A stretch of DNA of 64,000 nucleotides from Aliivibrio sifiae (GCF_002954705.1 NZ_MSCO01000003.1:1-64000); one strand, 5' to 3'. Positions 9,423 to 18,687 are shown, counted from the first letter of the stretch. The notes: generated from the letters alone by a model not told the origin. Program-made: numbers and translations.

Positions 9423-10703
9423 ATGAACGTTCGTGCTGCGGCAGCAAAAGTTATTTATCAAGTTGTCGATCAGGGTCATTCTCTCTCTTCTGCACTTCCA
9501 AAAGCTCAAGCCGAGATAAAACCTCGCGACCAAGCTTTACTGCAAGAGATTTGTTATGGCGTACTGCGCTTTCTTCCTCGTTTGGAATCGGTTGCTCAAT
9601 CTCTTATGGATAAACCGCTAAAAGGGAAACAACGTGTTTTTCACCACCTGATCTTAGTCGGTATTTACCAATTAAGCTTCATGCGTATCCCTGCTCATGC
9701 CGCGGTTGGCGAAACAGTTGAAGGCACTAAGAACCTAAAAGGCCCAAAACTGCGTGGCTTAATTAATGGTGTTCTTCGTAGCTACCAACGTAGCCAAGAA
9801 GAGCTGGATGCCAAATCAATCAGCCACGACTCGGGTAAATATGGTCACCCAGGCTGGTTGCTTAAAATGCTAAAAGAAGCGTATCCAGATCAATGGGAAT
9901 CGATCGTTGAAGCCAACAACAACAAAGCACCAATGTGGTTACGAGTAAACAGTCAGCACCACACTCGCGATGAATACATTGCACTTCTTGAAAAAGAAGA
10001 AATTGAAGTAACCCCACACAGCCAAGCAACAGACGCATTATTATTAGATAAAGCGCGTGATGTATTTACATTGCCTGGCTTTGAGCAAGGCTGGGTGTCA
10101 GTTCAAGATGCTGCCGCTCAACTATCTGCTGAATATTTACAACCTCAAGATGGTGAACTCATTCTTGATTGTTGTGCTGCTCCTGGTGGAAAAACCGCTC
10201 ATATTTTAGAGCGAACAAAAGACACTAGCGTTGTTGCTATCGATTGTGATGAAACACGCTTAACTCGCGTGTACGAAAACTTAGAACGCCTTAACTTAAC
10301 CGCAAAAGTTATTTGTGGTGATGCTCGTTATCCTGAACAATGGTGGCAAGGTGAGCAATTTGACCGTATTTTATTAGATGCACCTTGTTCTGCAACCGGT
10401 GTTATTCGTCGTCACCCTGACATTAAATGGCTACGTCGTTCAGAAGACATTAAAGCGCTTGCTGAACTGCAAAGTGAAATCTTTGATGCAATGTGGCTAC
10501 AGTTAAAATCTGGTGGCACCATGGTGTATGCGACGTGTTCAATTACACCACAAGAAAACTGCGATCAAGTAAAAGCCTTTTTAGAGCGCACAGAAAACGC
10601 CTCTTTGATAGATAATACCTATCCAGTAAAACCAGGGCGTCAAATTCTTCCGGGTGAAGAAAATATGGACGGCTTCTATTACGCTGTTCTACGAAAAGCA
10701 TAA
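9423..10703 (+). CDS. rsmB: 16S rRNA m5C967 methyltransferase
   Basis: 426 residues. RsmB methylates C967 of 16S rRNA with SAM. The N-terminal NusB-like RNA-binding domain covers about 1-140 ([15 protein letters not shown]). The C-terminal methyltransferase has the SAM-binding [26 protein letters not shown] and the catalytic cysteine segment [11 protein letters not shown]. It follows fmt (103-base gap) as in E. coli and precedes trkA by 24 bases. Confidence 0.97.
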   Translation: MNVRAAAAKVIYQVVDQGHSLSSALPKAQAEIKPRDQALLQEICYGVLRFLPRLESVAQSLMDKPLKGKQRVFHHLILVGIYQLSFMRIPAHAAVGETVEGTKNLKGPKLRGLINGVLRSYQRSQEELDAKSISHDSGKYGHPGWLLKMLKEAYPDQWESIVEANNNKAPMWLRVNSQHHTRDEYIALLEKEEIEVTPHSQATDALLLDKARDVFTLPGFEQGWVSVQDAAAQLSAEYLQPQDGELILDCCAAPGGKTAHILERTKDTSVVAIDCDETRLTRVYENLERLNLTAKVICGDARYPEQWWQGEQFDRILLDAPCSATGVIRRHPDIKWLRRSEDIKALAELQSEIFDAMWLQLKSGGTMVYATCSITPQENCDQVKAFLERTENASLIDNTYPVKPGRQILPGEENMDGFYYAVLRKA

Positions 10704-10727
10704 TCTATATACGAGCGAGCAAGCGGT

Positions 10728-12104
10728 ATGAAAATCATAATCTTAGGTGCAGGACAGGTTGGCGGCACATTAGCTGAAAACTTAGTTGGCGAAAACAACG
10801 ACATTACGGTTGTTGATAAGAGTTCTGAACGACTGCGTGAGTTACAAGATAAATACGACTTACGTGTGGTTCAAGGGTTTGCGAGTCATCCTGACACATT
10901 AAGAGAAGCAGGCGCGCAAGATGCTGATATGTTGGTTGCGGTAACCAACTCTGATGAAACCAATATGATTGCTTGTCAGATCGCATTTACCATTTTCAAT
11001 ACTCCTAACCGTATTGCTCGTATTCGTTCACCTGAATACTTAAAAGAAAAAGAGCGCTTATTTCAATCAGATGCGATTCCAGTTGACCACTTAATCGCAC
11101 CAGAAGAGCTGGTAACAGGCTACATTGAACGACTTATTGAATACCCTGGCGCACTTCAAGTGGCGAGTTTTGCAGAGAAAAAAGTTAGTCTTGTTGCAGT
11201 AAAAGCCTATTATGGTGGTCCACTTGTCGGTAATGCTCTTTCTGCACTTCGTGACCACATGCCTCATATTGATACTCGTGTTGCTGCGATCTTTCGTCAA
11301 GGTCGTCCTATTCGTCCTCAAGGCACCACCGTTATCGAAGCCGATGATGAGGTTTTCTTTGTTGCGGCAAGTAACCACATTCGCTCTGTCATGAGTGAAT
11401 TACAACGTTTAGAGCGTCCATATAAACGAATTATGATTGTTGGTGGCGGTAATATCGGTGCAGGTCTTGCTAGACGTTTAGAGCAAAACTACAGCGTTAA
11501 GCTCATTGAACGTAACATGAAACGCGCAGAGCAGTTATCAGAACTGCTTGAAGAAAGTATTGTCTTCTGTGGCGATGCTGCCGATCAAGAGTTACTTAGT
11601 GAGGAGCATATCGACCAAGTGGATGTTTTCATTGCTGTAACCAATGAAGATGAAGCAAACATCATGTCAGCCATGCTTGCGAAGCGCATGGGGGCTAAAA
11701 AAGTAATGGTACTGATCCAACGTGGCGCTTATGTCGACTTAGTTCAAGGAGGCGTAATTGATGTTGCCATTTCTCCGCAACAAGCAACTATCTCAGCACT
11801 ATTAACGCATGTTCGTCGTGCTGATATCGTAAATGTATCTTCTCTTCGTCGTGGGGCAGCAGAAGCGATTGAAGCAATTGCTCATGGTGATGAAACGACC
11901 TCTAAAGTGGTTGGTAAAGAAGTACAACACATCAAACTTCCACCAGGTACAACCATTGGTGCGATTGTTCGTGGCGAAGAAGTCCTCATCGCACACGATA
12001 AGACTGTGATCGAACAGGATGATCACGTTGTTATGTTCCTAGTGGATAAAAAATACGTTCAGGATGTTGAGCGTTTATTCCAACCGAGCCCGTTCTTCTT
12101 GTAA
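10728..12104 (+). CDS. trkA: Trk potassium uptake regulatory subunit TrkA
   Basis: 458 residues, the normal length. Cytoplasmic NAD-binding gating subunit of the Trk K+ transporter. Two repeats of an RCK Rossmann domain plus RCK-C domain: first nucleotide site [13 protein letters not shown] at the N-terminus, second [14 protein letters not shown] near 235-248. It is 2 bases upstream of trkH, its membrane partner, so the two are co-translated. Confidence 0.97.
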   Translation: MKIIILGAGQVGGTLAENLVGENNDITVVDKSSERLRELQDKYDLRVVQGFASHPDTLREAGAQDADMLVAVTNSDETNMIACQIAFTIFNTPNRIARIRSPEYLKEKERLFQSDAIPVDHLIAPEELVTGYIERLIEYPGALQVASFAEKKVSLVAVKAYYGGPLVGNALSALRDHMPHIDTRVAAIFRQGRPIRPQGTTVIEADDEVFFVAASNHIRSVMSELQRLERPYKRIMIVGGGNIGAGLARRLEQNYSVKLIERNMKRAEQLSELLEESIVFCGDAADQELLSEEHIDQVDVFIAVTNEDEANIMSAMLAKRMGAKKVMVLIQRGAYVDLVQGGVIDVAISPQQATISALLTHVRRADIVNVSSLRRGAAEAIEAIAHGDETTSKVVGKEVQHIKLPPGTTIGAIVRGEEVLIAHDKTVIEQDDHVVMFLVDKKYVQDVERLFQPSPFFL

Positions 12105-12106
12105 TT

Positions 12107-13552
12107 ATGGTTAACTACAAACCGATCTTATTTGTTATAGGGCTTGTGCTGTCTAAGCTAGCCCTATTCATGTATATCCCAACCCTTGTTGCCTTATTTA
12201 CTGGTACAGGTGGTTTTATCGAATTTGCACAAGCGGTTGCTATTACACACATAGTGGCATTTGCTTGTTTAACTTTGGGCCGCAGTAAGCAGTTTAAAAT
12301 GAACGTACGGGATATGTTTCTTATCACTACACTCGTATGGACAATAGCTAGCGCCTTTGCAGCTCTGCCTTTTGTATTTATTAACCATATTAGCTTTACT
12401 GACGCTTACTTTGAAACCATGTCAGGGATAACCACGACAGGCTCAACCGTACTAAGTGGTCTTGATGATATGGCTCCAAGCATTTTGTTATGGCGTTCGA
12501 CATTACAATGGCTTGGTGGTGTCGGCTTTATCGTAATGGCTGTAGCGATTCTACCTATGCTTAATGTTGGCGGTATGCGATTGTTCCAAACAGAATCCTC
12601 TGATTGGTCAGAAAAAAGCGCACCAAGAACCAAATATGTAGCCAAATACATAGTCAGTGTCTATTTAAGCTTAACGCTCTTATGTTTTTTAAGTTACTTG
12701 GTTACAGGGATGACACCGTTTGAGGCAATAAACCACGCTTTTACCACGTTATCCACGGGTGGTTACTCTACATCAGACAGCTCTATGAATCGATTTTCCA
12801 ATAGTACTCATTGGGTTGCTTCTTTCTTTATGTTTGCTGGTGGTTTGCCTTTCTTACTGTTTATTCAGGTGCTTAAAAAGCGGGATCCTAAGGTTCTATT
12901 TAAAGATGCTCAAGTCGTTGGTTACCTTAAGTTGGTCTTAATCACCAGCTTATTAATTGCAGCTTGGCTCGTTGTTCATAATGATTATGAAATCATGGAT
13001 GCCTTACGTGTTTCTGTATTCAATATCATATCTGTTGTTACAACCACAGGATTTGGTTTGGATGATTTCACTGCTTGGGGTGCCTTTCCTGCCATCATTT
13101 TTGCCTTCGTAATGTTGACGGGGGCATGCTCTGGCTCAACAGCGGGCGGAATTAAAGTTTTCCGCTTTCAAATTGCCTCAACCATGCTCAATAAACAAAT
13201 GATGAAATTAATACACCCGTCAGGAATATTTGTTCAACGCTATAATGGACGTCCTGTAACTGATGATATCGCCCGCTCAGTGGTTGCCTTAGTATTTACT
13301 TTTATTCTTACCATCATCGTTATCTCAGCCCTATTAGGTAGTTTAGGTCTTGATCCTGTTACAAGTATAACCAGTGCAGTCACAGCAGTGGCTAACGTAG
13401 GTCCGGGAATGGGAAATATTGTTGGTCCAACAGGAAACTTTGCCACATTGCCTGATACGGCAAAGTGGATATTAAGTATTGGTATGTTAATGGGACGCTT
13501 AGAAATACTGACGGTATTAGTTCTTTTCTTCCCCGCGTTTTGGAAGGGTTAA
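12107..13552 (+). CDS. trkH: Trk potassium uptake membrane subunit TrkH
   Basis: 481-residue integral membrane protein with about ten hydrophobic segments arranged as four membrane-pore-membrane repeats typical of the SKT K+ transporters. The pore-loop selectivity regions contain the conserved glycines in SGITTTGSTVL, TLSTGGYST, VTTTGFG and ANVGPGMG. It works with TrkA in the inner membrane. Last gene of the def cluster; a strong bidirectional terminator follows. Confidence 0.97.
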   Translation: MVNYKPILFVIGLVLSKLALFMYIPTLVALFTGTGGFIEFAQAVAITHIVAFACLTLGRSKQFKMNVRDMFLITTLVWTIASAFAALPFVFINHISFTDAYFETMSGITTTGSTVLSGLDDMAPSILLWRSTLQWLGGVGFIVMAVAILPMLNVGGMRLFQTESSDWSEKSAPRTKYVAKYIVSVYLSLTLLCFLSYLVTGMTPFEAINHAFTTLSTGGYSTSDSSMNRFSNSTHWVASFFMFAGGLPFLLFIQVLKKRDPKVLFKDAQVVGYLKLVLITSLLIAAWLVVHNDYEIMDALRVSVFNIISVVTTTGFGLDDFTAWGAFPAIIFAFVMLTGACSGSTAGGIKVFRFQIASTMLNKQMMKLIHPSGIFVQRYNGRPVTDDIARSVVALVFTFILTIIVISALLGSLGLDPVTSITSAVTAVANVGPGMGNIVGPTGNFATLPDTAKWILSIGMLMGRLEILTVLVLFFPAFWKG

Positions 13553-13570
13553 TACCTATTACCGTAATAT

Positions 13571-13608
13571 AAAAAATGACCTAGTGTTTACGCACTAGGC
13601 CATTTTTT
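13571..13608. terminator. Bidirectional terminator between trkH and the PAQR gene
   Basis: AAAAAATGACCTAGTG (13571-13586) pairs with CACTAGGCCATTTTTT (13593-13608) with a single mismatch. A-run and T-run on the two sides allow termination in both directions, fitting the two convergent genes. Confidence 0.9.
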
Positions 13609-13626
13609 ATAATCAGAAAATTGTAT

Positions 13627-14274
13627 TTAAACTGGTTTTACGTAGTAATAGATTGATAGAAATTGGGTAATACAACCACCTAATACAAACAAATGCCAAA
13701 TTGCATGGTTATATGGGATCTTCTTCGCGACATAAAAAATAACCCCTAAAGAATAAATCACACCACCAAGGCCTAATAAAATAACGCCATTAATATCGAT
13801 ATGAATGACTAACTGATAAACCGCAATAACGGATAACCAACCCATAACAAGATAAGTGATTAGTGACAATTTTTTAAACCGATACACAAAAACAATCTTG
13901 CCTATAATTCCAATCAAAGCAATAGCCCAAATAACAGCCATCAACCAATAGGCTAGAGGGGTACGCAAACTCACTAATAGATAGGGAGTGTAACTACCCG
14001 CGATAAGCAAAAATATGGCACAGTGATCAAGGGTTTTTAATAAACGCTTTGCTTTAGGTGCTGCAATAGAATGGTATAGCGTTGAAGCCAAAAACAGTAA
14101 AATAATACTAATACCATAAACAGACATACTTACCATTGTAAGCCAATCTGCATCAACAGCATATGCCTTAACAAGCAATAATATTAATGCAACAACACCA
14201 AAAATAAGTCCTAAACCATGAGTTAGGCTATTGGCTAATTCTTCTTTTTTTGAATAAGGGGTAAGAGTAGACAT
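13627..14274 (-). CDS. PAQR / hemolysin III family membrane protein
   Basis: 215 residues with seven predicted membrane segments. Family markers are the N-terminal EELANSLTHGLG, STLYHS with the putative metal-binding His (about 66), LDHCAIFLLIAGSYTP and the C-terminal HAIWHLFVLGG. Bacterial members (YqfA/TrhA) affect membrane fluidity or energy state; the hemolysin name comes from Bacillus and should not be read as a toxin. It is leftward, downstream of the Spo0M-like gene with a 13-bp hairpin between. Confidence 0.9.
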   Translation of the reverse strand: MSTLTPYSKKEELANSLTHGLGLIFGVVALILLLVKAYAVDADWLTMVSMSVYGISIILLFLASTLYHSIAAPKAKRLLKTLDHCAIFLLIAGSYTPYLLVSLRTPLAYWLMAVIWAIALIGIIGKIVFVYRFKKLSLITYLVMGWLSVIAVYQLVIHIDINGVILLGLGGVIYSLGVIFYVAKKIPYNHAIWHLFVLGGCITQFLSIYYYVKPV

Positions 14275-14313
14275 TAATTATCCCATAGAGTGATTACTCG
14301 ATAAGATAAGTAT

Positions 14314-14351
14314 GCCACATTTAAGCGTACAGTTGTAAGCTTAAATGTGGC
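14314..14351. other. Perfect 13-bp inverted repeat between two leftward genes
   Basis: GCCACATTTAAGC (14314-14326) and GCTTAAATGTGGC (14339-14351) are perfect complements with a 12-base loop. The T run follows on the plus strand only, while the flanking genes are on the minus strand, so it is not an ordinary terminator for them. Confidence 0.7.
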
Positions 14352-14373
14352 GATTTTTCACCAAAATAATGAA

Positions 14374-15162
14374 TTATGTTGTTTTATTTAAGAAATCAAT
14401 AACTTGTTGGCCAGCATCTTCTGGGGATAATTTTGTTGAGAGCACTAATTTACGCTTTAAATCCCCACTAATTAACACTGAAGATAATAGGTTCAATACT
14501 CCTCCTTGGTGTCTTCTATCAACCTCAAACCACAACTCTAATTCGTCATTATTTCTATAAGCGATTAACTCAAGTTCACGCCAGCGACCATGATATGGGC
14601 CATCAAAAGGAACAAATTCAAACTCTTGTACAAAAGGTAAATCAAACCCTTCAACATGCTCGCACTCAACCTGACGAATGCGCAGCCCTTCAGTTTCTAA
14701 CGCTGTTAGCACCCCATCAAGTAATGCTTCTGGACGAACGGTAATCGGATCTTTATCTGTTGGATCCAAGCCTAAAGAAATATCTAGTCCTGTTTGTACC
14801 CACACTTTAGATTCACCAATAGTCACCGGAGTATTGAGTGGTAAATCTAATTCTATTTCAAAATTTCGTGCTTGTTTGGGCTCTATCATAAACGCATAAG
14901 GTAAGCTCCAATCGGCCAACACATGAGTTTGTTTGATAATTTGTGTATGTGAGCTGTTATCACGATTACGTTTAACTTCTTTTTTATATTGGCAGCATAA
15001 CTTCAAATCAATATTATCAATTTGCTGAGCCGTTGCCCCACCAGTCACTTCTATTGTCACCGACACCTTTTGTCCAGGGATCAATACTTCATGATGAATG
15101 ATCGTGTCAACATTCGCAGAACCAATGCCTAATGACGCCAACGTTTTCTTAAAAAAAGACAT
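14374..15162 (-). CDS. Sporulation-control Spo0M-like (arrestin-fold) protein
   Basis: 262 residues, soluble, no signal peptide. It matches the Spo0M family: N-terminal MSFFKKTLASLGIGSANVDT, then an arrestin-like beta-sandwich with the pattern PGQKVSVTIEVTGG, and a C-terminal domain from about residue 150. In Bacillus Spo0M influences sporulation and binds cytoskeletal proteins; vibrios do not sporulate, so the role here is unknown. It is a single gene, leftward, with the small expression unit at 15240-15610 diverging from it. Confidence 0.85.
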   Translation of the reverse strand: MSFFKKTLASLGIGSANVDTIIHHEVLIPGQKVSVTIEVTGGATAQQIDNIDLKLCCQYKKEVKRNRDNSSHTQIIKQTHVLADWSLPYAFMIEPKQARNFEIELDLPLNTPVTIGESKVWVQTGLDISLGLDPTDKDPITVRPEALLDGVLTALETEGLRIRQVECEHVEGFDLPFVQEFEFVPFDGPYHGRWRELELIAYRNNDELELWFEVDRRHQGGVLNLLSSVLISGDLKRKLVLSTKLSPEDAGQQVIDFLNKTT

Positions 15163-15310
15163 TCTTATCTCCTAACTCATCCATGTTTTTATACAGTTAT
15201 TATTACCTAGATCGTAAAAATACGTTGAGATGCACCTCGACTAATTAACAGTTTATGATACCCTTAATGGGTGTTTTTTAAACACATAATCCTGACTATT
15301 TATATGGATT

Positions 15311-15397
15311 GCGAAAGCTAGAAAAGAGTTCCACCTTGGTGTAACTCATAAATAGTTAGGTCATTAATTTGGCCAAGGAAGTGCCTGGCTATAGAGA
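15311..15397 (+). promoter_or_regulatory. Structured leader before the 55-codon ORF
   Basis: Several hairpins can be drawn: GAGTTCCAC with GTGTAACTC (15327-15348 region), GCCA with TGGC (15372-15390 region), and inside the ORF CACGCTCTG with CACAGCGTG (15430-15455 region, one mismatch). A 5-codon mini-ORF starts at ATG 15304. I could not match it to any riboswitch class I know. Promoter unclear: TATGAT at 15254-15259 and CATAAT at 15285-15290 are possible -10 boxes without good -35 partners. Confidence 0.4.
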
Positions 15398-15403
15398 TCG
15401 ACA

Positions 15404-15571
15404 ATGCGTCCTATGACTGTCAGGTTCTCACGCTCTGCTTCAACGCACAGCGTGGATCGTCGTCGCAGCCACTTTGTAAAAGTTGCGGTAACGAAAAAGA
15501 ACGTCCCTGAAATGACTTTAGTAGTTTCAGAAAAACCAGAAACTCTAAAAGAAGTTTCATTTGCGGCATAA
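15404..15571 (+). CDS. Candidate 55-residue basic protein with structured leader
   Basis: I do not recognise this protein. ATG 15404 (second in-frame ATG at 15413) opens a 55-codon frame that stops at 15571, 8 bases before a strong terminator. The N-terminal third is Arg/Ser rich (RFSRSASTHSVDRRRSH), the rest is VKVAVTKKNVPEMTLVVSEK-like with codon use like real genes here. Upstream in-frame stop TAG at 15392. The ribosome binding site is weak (TAGAGA). It could be a small nucleic-acid-binding protein, a leader peptide, or chance coding within a structured RNA. Confidence 0.5.
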   Translation: MRPMTVRFSRSASTHSVDRRRSHFVKVAVTKKNVPEMTLVVSEKPETLKEVSFAA

Positions 15572-15573
15572 TT

Positions 15574-15608
15574 AAAAAGCGTAGCCTATTGGTTACGCTT
15601 TTTTTTTC
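15574..15608 (+). terminator. Rho-independent terminator after the 55-codon ORF
   Basis: AAAAAGCGTAGCC pairs with GGTTACGCTTTTT around a short loop (CTATT) and is followed by a run of nine or more T. It is one of the strongest terminators in the window and stands between the small ORF and yihD, showing that the small ORF region is its own transcript. Confidence 0.9.
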
Positions 15609-15688
15609 TAAGAACAACCATTACATCCCGCTTAACATCTTTTATAACTTAGATATACTAACCCTAATAATTATAGGGAGAATGCTCA

Positions 15689-15952
15689 ATGAAATGCCAC
15701 CGCGTTAATGAATTAATCGAATTAATCCACCCTGAGTGGAAAAAAGAACCAGAACTAAATCTTATGCAGTTTATTATGAAACTAGTTGAGGAAACTAAGT
15801 ACGAAGGCAAGTTAGAAGACCTAACCGATGACGTTCTTATTTATCATCTAAAAATGCGTAACAGCGAAAAAACAGAAATGCTCCCTGGTCTTGCAAAAGA
15901 CCAAGAAGATGATTTTAAAACCGCTATTTTAAGAGCTCGTGGACTACTATAA
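15689..15952 (+). CDS. yihD: YihD family protein
   Basis: 87 residues, nearly colinear with E. coli YihD (89): [17 protein letters not shown] at the N-terminus, [14 protein letters not shown] in the middle and [15 protein letters not shown] at the end. Small acidic cytosolic protein of unknown function. AGGGAG lies 10 bases before the ATG. In E. coli it is followed by srkA and dsbA; here ccoG is inserted between yihD and srkA. A 13-bp inverted repeat (15979-16027) follows. Confidence 0.93.
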   Translation: MKCHRVNELIELIHPEWKKEPELNLMQFIMKLVEETKYEGKLEDLTDDVLIYHLKMRNSEKTEMLPGLAKDQEDDFKTAILRARGLL

Positions 15953-15978
15953 GTAACCAACAGCACTAACTTCTACTC

Positions 15979-16027
15979 TATACCCAAGTAATTTCTGAAA
16001 CGTTTCAATAACTCTTACTTGGGTATA
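15979..16027. repeat. Intergenic inverted repeat with central palindrome
   Basis: TATACCCAAGTAA (15979-15991) and TTACTTGGGTATA (16015-16027) are a perfect 13-bp inverted repeat. Between them lies the perfect palindrome TGAAACGTTTCA (15996-16007). The ends resemble TATACCCAAGT termini that I recall from dispersed intergenic repeats in Vibrionaceae. It has no coding capacity; only one copy is seen in this window. Confidence 0.65.
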
Positions 16028-16211
16028 TCAATAAAAATGATCGTTTTCTCCTCAAATAAAACACACTTTTTTAACTAAATTTGAACCTTCTTACGAACTC
16101 CACTTATTCATCAGGCTATAATTCAGCCGCAATGTCTTAATATCTCAAACAAATAAGTAGTTATGCTCAATAAACTACCTTGGGATACCCACAAAAATAA
16201 TAGGAAGAATA

Positions 16212-17630
16212 ATGAGTCAGGATAAGATCGACATCAAAGATGTGACTCCAAAACAATTTAATCCCAAAACACATAAGTCTAGCAGTGATCGCTTTAACCC
16301 TAATTCCGGTATTTATGTGCGTCAAAGTAAAGGGGCATTTCAAAAACTACGCCGTTATGGTGGCTGGTTTTTACTTGCTCTCTTTATTTTAACACCTTGG
16401 ATTTCATTTGGTGATCGCCAAGCCATTTTATTAGATATAGGTAGCCAACAATTTAATTTTTTTGGCACTACGTTATTCCCTCAAGATCTCACATTACTTG
16501 CTTTATTGTTTGTTATAGCCGCTTTCGGTCTCTTTTTTATTACCACCTTTTTAGGCCGAGTATGGTGTGGTTATCTTTGTCCTCAAACCGTTTGGACCTT
16601 TATGTATATCTGGTTTGAGGAAAAGCTAGAAGGTCCAGCCAACAAGCGACGTAAGCAAGACCAAATGCCAATGACCTCAAATTTATTGGTAAGAAAAACC
16701 ATCAAACACATAGCATGGGTAGCGATAGCTATCGCAACAGGCTTAACCTTCGTTGGCTATTTCGTTCCAGTCAAAGAGCTTGTGATCGATTTCTTCACCT
16801 TCAATAGTGATTTTTTACCAGCATTCTGGGTACTCTTTTTTGCCGCCTGTACTTACGGTAACGCAGGATGGATGCGCTCTATTGTTTGTTTACATATGTG
16901 TCCCTATGCTCGCTTTCAATCTGCAATGTTTGATAAAGATACTTATATTGTTGGCTATGATCCCAAGCGAGGCGAAGCTCGAGGACCAAGATCCCGCAAG
17001 AAAGATAATAAAGAACTAGAGCTAGGCGACTGTATTGATTGTAATTTATGCGTTCAAGTTTGCCCTACAGGTATTGATATTCGAGACGGCCTACAATATG
17101 AATGCATTAATTGCGGAGCTTGTATTGATGCATGTAATGAAACTATGCATAAAATGGGTTACGAAAAAGATCTTATTAGCTATACAACCGAACACAAACT
17201 TGCAGGACATAAAACTCATATTATGCGTCCAAAACTGATTGGTTACGGGCTGGTGATGACTTTAATGATGGGTTTATTCTTTGCTCAAATTGCAACAGTA
17301 GATCCTATGGGACTTGATGTATTACGAGATAGAAACCAACTATCTCGGATTAACAATGCTGGATTAGTTGAAAATACCTACACACTAAAAATCATCAACA
17401 AAACGCAACAAAAACAAGATTACCACCTGTCTGTTGTTGGTTTAGAAGGAGTGACTTGGTATGGTTCTAATAGTGTAAATGTCGATCCCGGTGAAGTGTT
17501 TAGTTTACCGATCAGCTTAGGTATCAGTGCTGATAACTTAACAACACCAATTACTACCATTGTTTTTGAAATTAAAAATAATGAACAACAAGTAATAAAA
17601 GCAGAAAGCCGTTTCTTTAAACCGCTATAA
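16212..17630 (+). CDS. ccoG: Cytochrome c oxidase accessory protein CcoG (RdxA/FixG)
   Basis: 472 residues. CcoG reduces or delivers copper during assembly of cbb3-type cytochrome oxidase. Membrane segments near residues 50-70, 90-115, 155-180, 195-215 and 338-358. Two cluster-binding ferredoxin motifs, CIDCNLCVQVCP and CINCGACIDACN, lie near residues 275-310, and WCGYLCPQT precedes them. The C-terminal 110 residues form the periplasmic Ig-like FixG domain. The ccoNOPQ genes are not in the window; here it stands alone between yihD and srkA. Confidence 0.95.
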   Translation: MSQDKIDIKDVTPKQFNPKTHKSSSDRFNPNSGIYVRQSKGAFQKLRRYGGWFLLALFILTPWISFGDRQAILLDIGSQQFNFFGTTLFPQDLTLLALLFVIAAFGLFFITTFLGRVWCGYLCPQTVWTFMYIWFEEKLEGPANKRRKQDQMPMTSNLLVRKTIKHIAWVAIAIATGLTFVGYFVPVKELVIDFFTFNSDFLPAFWVLFFAACTYGNAGWMRSIVCLHMCPYARFQSAMFDKDTYIVGYDPKRGEARGPRSRKKDNKELELGDCIDCNLCVQVCPTGIDIRDGLQYECINCGACIDACNETMHKMGYEKDLISYTTEHKLAGHKTHIMRPKLIGYGLVMTLMMGLFFAQIATVDPMGLDVLRDRNQLSRINNAGLVENTYTLKIINKTQQKQDYHLSVVGLEGVTWYGSNSVNVDPGEVFSLPISLGISADNLTTPITTIVFEIKNNEQQVIKAESRFFKPL

Positions 17631-17648
17631 TTACTCTATTATTGACTC

Positions 17649-17675
17649 AAAGGGCTCATAATGAGCCCTTTTTAT
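17649..17675 (+). terminator. Terminator after ccoG
   Basis: AAAGGGCTCAT (17649-17659) and ATGAGCCCTTT (17661-17671) form a hairpin followed by T residues. It ends only about 12 bases before the srkA start, so srkA is expressed by read-through or from a promoter overlapping this stretch. Confidence 0.8.
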
Positions 17676-17687
17676 TTGAGAATAACT

Positions 17688-18671
17688 ATGTCTGAACATG
17701 CCTTTAATTTCAGTACCCTCACCCCTGATATATTATGGAACGCCCTTGCTGATATCGGTATTCGAGCTGAATCAGGTTTTTTAGCTTTAAACAGCTACGA
17801 GAATCGTGTTTATCAATTCACAGATGAAGAAAGACGTCGTTATGTCGTTAAATTCTATCGACCTCAGCGTTGGTCTGAAGCTCAAATATTAGAAGAGCAT
17901 CTTTTTGCTCAGCAACTTGTTCAACAAGATATTCCCATTGCCGCCCCCGTAGAAATAAATGGTAAAACGCTTCACTTTGCTAACGGTTATTGGTTTGCTC
18001 TATTTAATAGTTTAGGTGGTCGCACATTTGAAGTGGATAACTTTGATCAACTTGAATGGGTGGGTAGATTTTTAGGCCGAATTCATAAAGTTGGAGAATC
18101 CGAGCTATTTACTCACCGCCCAACATTCGGACTAGACGAATATCTATATCAACCTCGTAAATTATTAGAGAATAGCTCTTTCATCCCATCACATTTAGAA
18201 AATAGCTTCTTTTCTGATCTTGATATGTTAATTGGCCGAATAGAAGAACATTGGCAACCAAGTAAAGCAATCCGTTTACATGGCGACTGTCATCCTAGTA
18301 ATATTTTATGGCGAGATGGTCCACTATTTGTTGATTTAGATGACGCAAGAAACGGTCCTGCAGCCCAAGATATTTGGATGCTTTTAAATGGAGAGCGACA
18401 CGATAAATTAGTTCAGTTAGATATTCTCGTTGAAGCTTATTCTGAATATTGCGATTTTGACCACAACCAACTGAAACTAATTGAGCCTTTACGTGGTCTA
18501 CGAATGGTACACTACATGGCATGGCTAGCAAAACGCTGGCAAGATCCTGCTTTTCCTATTGCATTTCCATGGTTTGCCGACGCAAAATACTGGGAAAGCC
18601 AAGTTCTAGGCTTTAAAGAACAAATTGCAGCCTTAAATGACGCACCTTTAGAGCTAATGCCACAATGGTGA
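17688..18671 (+). CDS. srkA: Stress response Ser/Thr kinase SrkA (YihE)
   Basis: 327 residues (E. coli SrkA 328). Aminoglycoside-phosphotransferase-like kinase that in E. coli is induced by the Cpx envelope response and protects stressed cells from MazF-linked death. Visible motifs: catalytic loop LHGDCHPSNILW and metal-binding VDLDDARNGP. I chose ATG 17688 (MSEHAFNFSTLTPD), the family start, over the in-frame ATG 17661 that lies within the ccoG terminator. It precedes dsbA as in enterics. Confidence 0.95.
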   Translation: MSEHAFNFSTLTPDILWNALADIGIRAESGFLALNSYENRVYQFTDEERRRYVVKFYRPQRWSEAQILEEHLFAQQLVQQDIPIAAPVEINGKTLHFANGYWFALFNSLGGRTFEVDNFDQLEWVGRFLGRIHKVGESELFTHRPTFGLDEYLYQPRKLLENSSFIPSHLENSFFSDLDMLIGRIEEHWQPSKAIRLHGDCHPSNILWRDGPLFVDLDDARNGPAAQDIWMLLNGERHDKLVQLDILVEAYSEYCDFDHNQLKLIEPLRGLRMVHYMAWLAKRWQDPAFPIAFPWFADAKYWESQVLGFKEQIAALNDAPLELMPQW

Positions 18672-18687
18672 TATCGTTTAAATAAGC

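Noticed and set aside
13627-14274. Hemolysin toxin
   Set aside because: Hemolysin III family naming is historical; seven membrane segments and PAQR motifs point to a membrane homeostasis protein.
15420-15617. 65-codon open frame on the minus strand opposite the small ORF
   Set aside because: It runs through the terminator hairpin in reverse and has no ribosome binding site; it is a shadow of the plus-strand features.
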